Source of the DNA: Bodo saltans
Taxonomy: Eukaryota; Euglenozoa; Kinetoplastea; Eubodonida; Bodonidae
DNA length: 21,555 bases
Assembly: GCA_001460835.1 (NCBI GenBank)
Contig: CYKH01001666.1
Coordinates: forward strand, 1 to 21,555
Direction: 5' to 3'
The position numbers were made by a program, and so were the translations under genes. Below are positions 15,149 to 21,555 of this stretch, in pieces. The first letter of the stretch is position 1, and each line of letters opens with the position of its first letter. A model generated the notes under the pieces. The model did no database searches. It saw only the letters and a program-made list of their open reading frames with translations, and was not told the DNA's origin.

Positions 15149-17050
15149 ATGGCACTTTGGAGGTCACTGCTTCTTGTAGTGGCAATGATAGCCATAGCCA
15201 CAAGGCCCCTCGTAGAGGCAAGTCTCACCGCGGAAGACTTCCGTGCAGAAGTGCATCGTGTCGACCCTTCTATCTTTCCTTTGCAAAGGCCCTTATCTCC
15301 ATTCTCGACAGAAACACATACAATGGACGTGTCGAACGTCGTACAGCGTTTTTTCAATGCGGCAGGGCTAGCGTTGCTAAACAGTTGCTGTCGAGATTGG
15401 ATGCACAGTTACGACGGTGCCGCCTCAAGCGTGTCGGCTCAGTACGAAGAGATGATATTCGATGCTTGCAAGATGCTTCCTGATGAACATGACCTTGGAG
15501 CAGCGCTCTCATTGCTCCAGTTACGCCGTGCAACTGCGCAGGCGACAACTGATGGTGAACAGGATCCACCGTACTTTGGGTTCATCCCAAAATTTCTTGG
15601 ACGCATTGTTGCACCTGCCACGGCCGTGTTAGAAATCACACCATGCAACACGACGATGTCTGTGCAACCATTGTTGAACGCTACGACCGGTGTCATCACA
15701 ATCCGTGTCGATGCGTTCCGCGCTACCAATTCTTCGTCCATAATCTGTGTCGACAACATGTGGTTTTCTGTTGGTGCAAAGACCTCCTCGTTGCGCATTG
15801 AGGGCACTGGGTCGTATGTGGCGTCACTCGCGGTGGATATGACATCAGAGTCTATCGCATGGGATGCCTCGACCAATGGTGTCCGTGTGTATCGATTTGC
15901 ACACAGCGATCCTTGGGTTGGTCTCGTGCAGATTGTGGACACGCTGCTCCTGTTCTTACCCCAGCTCACTGGCCACACAGACCCAGTGAGCGCCCTTTCA
16001 AACGTGAATTTTATCAGCAACTACTCGTTGATGACTCCGTACCCCATCCCTCGCCCATTTCCATACGTTGTCAACGTGAGCACCACCTCTGACATCCACG
16101 ACGGGGATTTATTCGCCAAGATGGACTTGGATGGCATTGGGCCCATCGAGGCGTTCGCGCAGGGAACCACGAGTGGACACACGGCATTCGCGTTGCGTAA
16201 CACGACGACTGGGGAGTTGTTTGTTTGCGAGTCGGTGGCACAGGGCATCATCTGCACATTGTACGACGTTTGGATTCAACAAAAGCAATCGTTTGGTTCC
16301 AATATTGTGCTCGTGCCTCTCGACCCCAGCCTGCGTGCTGTCTTCAACAACAGTGCCGCATGGGAGCACGTCAACAAGTTCCTCGGAAATCAGTACGGAT
16401 ATTTCAATTTTTTCTTCGGATGGGTAGATACCGAAGAAAAGAACTTCCCATGCTTTCCGTGGGAGTGGAAGCGGTGCCTATCGTCAGAGTTGGTGGAATT
16501 TGTGATGCTATTCCTTGATGCCAGTGTGCCGGAGGTCGCTAGCACATTTTTTGGACAAGCACTTAACCACCGAGCACAAACGGGAGTGCTCGACATGCCG
16601 ATTTCAGATGTCATCTATGCCGCGTCAAAACATCTTGCCATGTCATTCAAACGTCTGATGACAGTCCCTGAGGACGATGCGTGGCTCTATAACTCAACTA
16701 AGCGTGGGGTACCTGGTCGACAGTTGCTGCCCTCGGAGGTGTGCAGTAGTTTTGCGTGCAGCACCCTTCGTGCAGCAGGTGTCTTCGATGCATCGATTCA
16801 TTCGAACATCACCTGCACTGAGATTGATGTGTACGACATGTTTAGCATGAGCATATTCGACACCACACGTATGGGAGACGGGAGACCTACAGCATGCCTT
16901 GCCGCAGACCCCCACAACAACCTATGCCAACTGAGTGGGGGTTGGACTTTCCACTTAGTCGAAGATATGAACACACGCCCTGTGACGCCACAGATGTCAC
17001 TTCACTGCGCAAGTCGCAATCCTGTTCCATACGACCGGGAGGGATGCTAA
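15149..17050 (+). CDS. Secreted/lysosomal protein with permuted papain-like (YiiX/C92-type) fold
   Basis: 633 residues. The frame is open from a GTG at 15107, but the first ATG is at 15149, just after pyrimidine tract and AGs at 15102-15107. A signal peptide is evident (RSLLLVVAMIAIA, residues 5-17, with probable cleavage near 26), many NxS/T sequons follow and no other membrane segment is seen, so it should be secreted or lysosomal. In the second half, SGHTAFALRN (H344), FVCESV (E361) and SEVCSSFACS (C532) stand in the order His-Glu-Cys, as in circularly permuted NlpC/P60 folds such as YiiX/peptidase C92. I recall the flanking patterns (GDLF, VLVPLDPSLR, NQYGYFNFFFGWVDTEEKNF) from proteins of other protists. 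Residues 30-300 are not recognised and may be a prodomain. Activity is inferred (amidase or peptidase); the substrate is unknown. Confidence 0.7.
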   Translation: MALWRSLLLVVAMIAIATRPLVEASLTAEDFRAEVHRVDPSIFPLQRPLSPFSTETHTMDVSNVVQRFFNAAGLALLNSCCRDWMHSYDGAASSVSAQYEEMIFDACKMLPDEHDLGAALSLLQLRRATAQATTDGEQDPPYFGFIPKFLGRIVAPATAVLEITPCNTTMSVQPLLNATTGVITIRVDAFRATNSSSIICVDNMWFSVGAKTSSLRIEGTGSYVASLAVDMTSESIAWDASTNGVRVYRFAHSDPWVGLVQIVDTLLLFLPQLTGHTDPVSALSNVNFISNYSLMTPYPIPRPFPYVVNVSTTSDIHDGDLFAKMDLDGIGPIEAFAQGTTSGHTAFALRNTTTGELFVCESVAQGIICTLYDVWIQQKQSFGSNIVLVPLDPSLRAVFNNSAAWEHVNKFLGNQYGYFNFFFGWVDTEEKNFPCFPWEWKRCLSSELVEFVMLFLDASVPEVASTFFGQALNHRAQTGVLDMPISDVIYAASKHLAMSFKRLMTVPEDDAWLYNSTKRGVPGRQLLPSEVCSSFACSTLRAAGVFDASIHSNITCTEIDVYDMFSMSIFDTTRMGDGRPTACLAADPHNNLCQLSGGWTFHLVEDMNTRPVTPQMSLHCASRNPVPYDREGC

Positions 17051-17225
17051 GCTGATTCTTCTTCTGTGCCTTTGACACATCGCGAACTTGTTTCTTTTTG
17101 TGTGTATGTACGAATCGCTCCAGCATATTTTCAGTCAAACGTAATCGTTTTTTGTTTTCAAAAGTAGACTTCTGCCAAATCATTCTTTCATTGCTCCTCG
17201 ATCGAATTAACGAGGGAAAGGAGAC

Positions 17226-18185
17226 ATGAGTGGTCATGAAGTAAATAAGGAGCCCTCACACGCCCCCCATGGGGACGATGTGGGTGTCCTGCAAAGCTTG
17301 AAAGTCGTTGGCATTCGCCTGGGAGGCAATGCGGCGCAATCACTCGCAACAGGCGCAGCAAGCTCAACAATGGCCAAGCAAATTCTACTGACGCCATGCT
17401 TCGCAGAGTCACGTGTGGCGGTATCGACCGTGCTCGCTGCCAAGGCTCAGCTCCAGGCATGTGCGACAGTGGTTCTCAAGATTCCACTGCGAGGTGAAAC
17501 AATGGAACGCCTCGAGACGTTGGTTCGCACGTACATCGCTCAGCACCCCGACGTCGTCGAGAAGCTTGCTGCAATGCCAGCAGCTGAACAAGTTCTTGTG
17601 GCGGGAGTAGAAGGCAATATTGTGTCCGCCATTGCGTCTCTGGCGGTGCAGCAAGTATTCTTGTCGTGCCTGTGGCTTCGCAGTGGTGGCGATACCGAAG
17701 AGTTGAAGCAGGCGTCCATTGCAGCAACTGCTGGTGCGGCCGGAAGTTTGACGGGCAGCATCGTTGGTGCTGCGGTTGGCACGCTGCTGATCCCTGGCGT
17801 GGGCACCTCGGTTGGGAGCCTCCTCGGAGGCCTTGTCGGAGGACAGGCGATTGCCTACGCCATTCCCATTCCATTGAGCGCAAGTGAAGAGCGTGAAAAG
17901 ATGGCCAATGAGCAGTGGAATCCGAGCAGAGAACTCGTGATACGTGAAGTAGACAACGACCAAGAATGGCTCGAGATTAGTGATGCCACAACGTCAGTGA
18001 GATTTCAACAGTTTGACAACCTGAGTGATGTGTTCGTCTCAACGACCAATGCATCGGTGAAACCAACAATGAGTGATGATGATGCCACCGGTGTGCCAGT
18101 TGTGAGTTCCCCCACATTTGTAGTGCCTTCTTCAAATAAAGATGTGGGCGATGACGAACTTATACTTGTGCTTGGCAACCGATGA
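17226..18185 (+). CDS. Glycine-zipper membrane protein with LIR-like motif
   Basis: 319 residues, family not recognised. A hydrophobic stretch at about 130-150 (NIVSAIASLAVQQVFLSCLW) is followed at about 164-220 by a Gly/Ala-rich double segment with regular GxxxG spacing (TGSIVGAAVGTLLIPGVGTS and SLLGGLVGGQAIAYAI), a glycine zipper typical of tightly packed membrane helices. The C-terminal 100 residues are acidic and soluble. They contain DNDQEWLEISD, where W248-x2-I251 after acidic residues matches the LC3/Atg8-interacting-region pattern. The tail ends DDELILVLGNR. A membrane anchor with a cytosolic Atg8-binding tail would fit a selective-autophagy receptor, but this is inference from a short motif. 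The start at 17226 (GGAGACATG) is the first ATG of the frame. Confidence 0.65.
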   Translation: MSGHEVNKEPSHAPHGDDVGVLQSLKVVGIRLGGNAAQSLATGAASSTMAKQILLTPCFAESRVAVSTVLAAKAQLQACATVVLKIPLRGETMERLETLVRTYIAQHPDVVEKLAAMPAAEQVLVAGVEGNIVSAIASLAVQQVFLSCLWLRSGGDTEELKQASIAATAGAAGSLTGSIVGAAVGTLLIPGVGTSVGSLLGGLVGGQAIAYAIPIPLSASEEREKMANEQWNPSRELVIREVDNDQEWLEISDATTSVRFQQFDNLSDVFVSTTNASVKPTMSDDDATGVPVVSSPTFVVPSSNKDVGDDELILVLGNR

Positions 18186-18620
18186 TCCATCTACAGGGAC
18201 GGGTAGATAGTTGAAAAGGGCCTTGCTGTGGATTTTTTTTTTTTTTTTGCAACAGAACGCGAACAAATGAGATGTCGAGGTTTCGTTGCCTGTGCAAAGG
18301 AAATGGAGGAGAGGTCAAAGCGGTGGTTGAGAAGCATATGTACAAATGCCAAAACCGGTGCGATGGATCTTTGTGTTGTTGTGTACGTTTTTACTTTGTT
18401 TGCGCCCCTTCGATTTTGTTCACACTCTTCAACCTCAATTTCAACTTCAATTTCAGATAAATACCTTTTTATTGAATGCGCTTGATGTCCTGGATTTCTG
18501 TTGTCCCTCGTGTATTGTCTCATGTCTTAGAATTTCATAGACTCTCTTGAAAATAGGTAAATTAATTGTATCGAATCACAATCACGCGACAACTTCAATT
18601 CAACAAGATTCTTGTATCTA
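18186..18620 (+). other. Spacer with three acceptor-like sites
   Basis: A run of 16 T (18233-18248) ends in GCAACAG (AG 18254-18255). A CT-rich tract with TTCAA repeats ends in TTTCAG (AG 18455-18456), and a third tract ends in GTCTTAG (AG 18529-18530). The last would give the coiled-coil gene a leader of about 90 nt. The first may serve a small ORF or be an alternative acceptor. Confidence 0.5.
18267..18485 (+). CDS. Doubtful 72-residue ORF with one hydrophobic segment
   Basis: The ATG at 18267 is the first after the T16 tract and its AG, and opens 72 codons. The product is basic at first (MRCRGFVACAKEMEERSKRW), then has a hydrophobic stretch (MDLCVVVYVFTLFAPLRF) and a Ser/Thr-rich tail coded by the next pyrimidine tract. 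An overlapping 62-codon frame at 18272-18460 competes. The space between this stop and the next acceptor is too short for a usual 3' UTR. A candidate only. Confidence 0.15.
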   Translation: MRCRGFVACAKEMEERSKRWLRSICTNAKTGAMDLCVVVYVFTLFAPLRFCSHSSTSISTSISDKYLFIECA

Positions 18621-21555
18621 ATGAGTAACAGCCCAGCACCAAAACCACCTGCAGGTTCGAGGGAATCACATGTGGTTGTCAGCTCGTATCAACAGCTCAA
18701 GGAAGTCACCACTGCATCATCGTCCCATAGATCGACCCCTCAAACATCGGACCCACCCGCGTGGGCGATGCCAGTCGTCCGTCAAGTGTTGTCACCCGCA
18801 ACCCATTTGCTCCCTCATCGCACCTCAGGAGAGGGCCCTTCGCCTGATAGGACTGAGAACTCCAGGATATCGATGCTGGAAAGAGAGCTAGAGTCCAGGC
18901 GTGCTGCCATGAGCCGCATGGAGTCTGAGAACTTGTCGCTTCTGCGAGATATTACCAACTGGAAGCTCTCTGAGGAGGAACGTGCGAAGCGCCTGCACGA
19001 ACAACATCGTGAGGAGACGGAAGGACTCCGCGATAAGCTCAAATTACTTGCATCGGAGTTTCAAAAGCAACAACCAGAGTCGGGAAGCGCGTCGTCGTCG
19101 TCTCAAGATAGACACGCGCTCATTCTCTTGCAACAAAAGATTGATATGCGCGACGCTGAAGTGGCGTCTTTAACTCAGAAGTTGATTGTGCTGGAGCAAC
19201 AACGCATCCTTCAGCAAAATGCCCCATTGCATAAGAACACGGAAGGGTTACTTGGCCGCATTGAAGGCCTTGAGCAACTTCAAAAACAGAAAGACGAGGA
19301 GCTCAATGCTGCTGACAACACCATTCATGACCTTCGAAGGCAGTTGCAGGAGAAATCTGTAGACATATCGAGAATCAAACGCGACATTGCGGGCAAAGAG
19401 TCCATCATCGCAGACCTTCGTGAAGAACTTGAGTCCCTCAAACGGACCTCCGACGGTGCACGGCGCCAAATCGACGAGCTTCACATTCGAGTGAGAGTAT
19501 TAACAGAGGAGGTCACGCTGAAAGAGACGCAATCACTTGAACACCAACTAGGCAGCAGAGGAGATCTCGATAAGCTGATGGAAGGATCCAAAGCGCAGGC
19601 CAAGGAACTGGAGCAAACAAAACAGCTCCTCCTCAAGGCGGATGCGGCGTCTCAAAAGTGGAGGCAAGAGGCGGATGCTGCTCGAGCAGAGCTGGCCGTA
19701 TTAGAGTCAGCCGCATCAACGCTCAAGGCCCAATCGCAGCACCACTCGGTGGACACAGAAGAGCTTCACACTACAATCGATGACTTGCGTATTGCTCTCG
19801 CCGACACGCAAACTCGATTGCGTGTATGTCTGGATGAGGCCGAGCAGAGCAAATCGGCAGCAGAGGCTGCTCGAGGGTCACTTGAGGTTCACCTTGACGA
19901 GAATGTTCGTAAAATTGAGTCATTGACGATCGCTCTCCGAACGGTAGAGGAACACGCTGAGGCGTTGAAGGCAACAAATGCAAGAGTTCAACGTGAACTG
20001 CAATTGGAGCGTGATCACTCCCTCGGCCTCCAGCAACGGCTCGACGACGGAGCCACCAAGATTGCTGAACAGAGAAGTCTTCTTACGGAAATTGATGAAC
20101 TCGCATTTGACATTAATAAGAAGCAACAACTGATCGCACACCATCATGAGCAGCACCAAGACACTATCAGAAAGATTGCGAGCCTTGAACGGGAACTTGA
20201 GCGTGTCCAAACAGTTCACGCTGCCACTCTGCACGAGAAAGATGCGTTGGAGAAGCAGATCACGGAGCAATCCTCCGAGATTCAACATTGGTACGAACGT
20301 GCAGAAATGTGTGAAGTTCTCGAAAAAAGAATAATTCAGTCGGACGCAGATGTGCGAGGAAAACACGAGGAACTTCAAGTACTTACTGTTGCCTACGAGG
20401 AGCTGCGCCACCACTGCAGCTCATTGCAAAGCCAAGTAGATCAAATTGTTCACCTCGAGGATGCCATGCGTCGCCTTGCGCATGAGAAGCAGGACGCCTT
20501 TCAGCAGTTCGAGCATGCACAGGTAACGTTGCTGAGTGAGCGAGAAGCACTTGCTCGCTTATCGTCGTCGCACGAGATTGTCCTCAAGCAACTGAGGTCC
20601 GCAGAGGACGAGCGAGCACTCCACTCCGCGGAGCTCTCGACCGCACGCGGCCTTGCTGCGAAACTGAACGAGGCTAGTCGTCAACTCGAACAGCGTGACG
20701 CTGACATCGAAACGGTGCGTGTGGAAGTTCATCGTGTAGAGATCACGAATCAAACGTTGCAGCACGAGAAATTGGAGTTAGGAAAGCAACTGCAAGGATC
20801 AGAACTTGCGCAAGCGGAACTCAGGAATGAAATCAGGAGGCTGCAAGTGCAGCTTTCAGACACGCAAACCAATCTTGGCCGCATTGAAGTTCGTGATGCC
20901 GACTACCGAAAGCGCAACGAGAAACTCCTGGAGCAATTCGAGGCGACAGAGAATCACAAAGTTGAGCTTCTTCTGAAAGTCCAAGACACCGAGGACGCAC
21001 TTACAAAGCTGAGAACGCAACTCGAAGAAACGAGCCGCCGCGTCGCTGAGCTTCAAAGTCGCGTTGCTGCAACTCAAGAAGAGAAGAATAGCATTGAATC
21101 CCAGCTCCATGAGGCGCGTGGGCTGCTGCAGTCAACATCTGTTCGGTTTGCGGCTGCTGAGGAACAAGCTGCACTTCTGGAGCAGAGGGTATCACATCAA
21201 GGATCGTTAGAGGCAAAGATCAAAGCTCAGTTCACGATTATTGAGAGTAAAACAAAAGAAGTGGATACCCTTCAACGGGATTGCAATGAATTGAGAGACA
21301 AAGCGGCAACGGCAGACGCATCCATCGCTGTGCGACGCACACTTGAAGAAACCCTTGAACGATCCCGTCGCTCTTTCGAACAATCTGACAGTGAACGCCT
21401 TCGACTTGCGAGCCTCAACGAGACGTTAGAGCGGCGCGTTTCAACTCTGGAGGGCGACGTTGGCGGAAGGGAGCGGGAGGCACGCAGGTTGCAGGACACC
21501 ATTGCTCACGAGCGGTCTCGCTACGATGCACTGATGGAGGAGCTTCAAGTGCTCG
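18621..21555 (+). CDS. Long coiled-coil protein, 3' end outside the window
   Basis: The frame is open from the ATG at 18621 to the window end, 978 complete codons with no stop in the codon-by-codon reading I made. Residues 1-80 are Pro/Ser/Thr-rich and disordered. From about 85 on, the chain is an almost unbroken heptad-rich coiled coil, high in Glu, Gln, Lys, Arg and Leu, beginning SRISMLERELESRRAAMSRM; a short Ser-rich break (SGSASSSSQD) occurs near 155-165. Very few Pro or Gly occur after that. Such proteins in kinetoplastids are usually cytoskeletal (basal body, flagellum attachment, golgin or kinetochore types), but no diagnostic domain is visible. Most reverse-strand frames over this gene are shadows of the repeat-like codon use. 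The stop and C-terminal domains are not in the window. Confidence 0.85.
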   Translation, partial: MSNSPAPKPPAGSRESHVVVSSYQQLKEVTTASSSHRSTPQTSDPPAWAMPVVRQVLSPATHLLPHRTSGEGPSPDRTENSRISMLERELESRRAAMSRMESENLSLLRDITNWKLSEEERAKRLHEQHREETEGLRDKLKLLASEFQKQQPESGSASSSSQDRHALILLQQKIDMRDAEVASLTQKLIVLEQQRILQQNAPLHKNTEGLLGRIEGLEQLQKQKDEELNAADNTIHDLRRQLQEKSVDISRIKRDIAGKESIIADLREELESLKRTSDGARRQIDELHIRVRVLTEEVTLKETQSLEHQLGSRGDLDKLMEGSKAQAKELEQTKQLLLKADAASQKWRQEADAARAELAVLESAASTLKAQSQHHSVDTEELHTTIDDLRIALADTQTRLRVCLDEAEQSKSAAEAARGSLEVHLDENVRKIESLTIALRTVEEHAEALKATNARVQRELQLERDHSLGLQQRLDDGATKIAEQRSLLTEIDELAFDINKKQQLIAHHHEQHQDTIRKIASLERELERVQTVHAATLHEKDALEKQITEQSSEIQHWYERAEMCEVLEKRIIQSDADVRGKHEELQVLTVAYEELRHHCSSLQSQVDQIVHLEDAMRRLAHEKQDAFQQFEHAQVTLLSEREALARLSSSHEIVLKQLRSAEDERALHSAELSTARGLAAKLNEASRQLEQRDADIETVRVEVHRVEITNQTLQHEKLELGKQLQGSELAQAELRNEIRRLQVQLSDTQTNLGRIEVRDADYRKRNEKLLEQFEATENHKVELLLKVQDTEDALTKLRTQLEETSRRVAELQSRVAATQEEKNSIESQLHEARGLLQSTSVRFAAAEEQAALLEQRVSHQGSLEAKIKAQFTIIESKTKEVDTLQRDCNELRDKAATADASIAVRRTLEETLERSRRSFEQSDSERLRLASLNETLERRVSTLEGDVGGREREARRLQDTIAHERSRYDALMEELQVL

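Noticed and set aside
18815-21502. Many reverse-strand frames over the coiled-coil gene
   Set aside because: They mirror the Glu/Leu/Lys-rich codons of the forward coiled coil and have no splice signals on that strand.

Overview
The window looks like nuclear DNA of a kinetoplastid protist, most likely a free-living bodonid of the Bodo saltans type. The reasons are these. Every credible gene lies on the + strand, head to tail and without introns. Each is preceded by a pyrimidine-rich tract and an AG dinucleotide, as expected for spliced-leader trans-splicing of polycistronic transcripts. The standard code is used with all three stops, and one gene is a kinetoplastid-style ADF/cofilin. The species call is inference; the polycistronic layout is seen directly.

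Layout: 1-314 is an intergenic leader, possibly with the last codons of an upstream gene. 315-1927 holds an ERI1-type DEDDh 3'-5' exonuclease broken by a 218-bp tandem duplication. 2106-3767 is a disordered protein with a CxxC...Hx5H zinc finger. 3931-4803 is an unknown protein whose reading frame seems to continue in the +1 frame to 4939. 5110-5529 is ADF/cofilin. 5826-5966 is a possible 46-residue protein. 6172-9480 is an F-box plus TPR protein whose C-terminal half resembles plant ETO1. 10046-11119 is a multi-pass membrane protein. 11705-12538 is an unknown basic protein. 12771-14882 is an ankyrin-repeat protein with an N-myristoylation-type start. 15149-17050 is a secreted or lysosomal protein with a permuted papain-like (YiiX/C92-type) H-E-C arrangement. 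17226-18185 is a glycine-zipper membrane protein with an LC3-interacting-region-like motif. 18621 to the window end is a long coiled-coil protein, cut off at 3'.

In kinetoplastids, neighbours in a directional cluster are co-transcribed but usually unrelated in function, so I infer no shared pathway. Where one long open frame ran through a pyrimidine tract, I moved the start to the first ATG after the likely splice acceptor (3931, 11705). Where a frame opened on GTG, I took the first ATG (15149). The observations most worth a second look are the duplication inside the exonuclease, the probable +1 frameshift (or sequence error) near 4800, the F-box/ETO1-like fusion, and the short ORFs hidden in the longer intergenic spacers. 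I saw no tRNA, rRNA, CRISPR array, transposon or virus-derived sequence.
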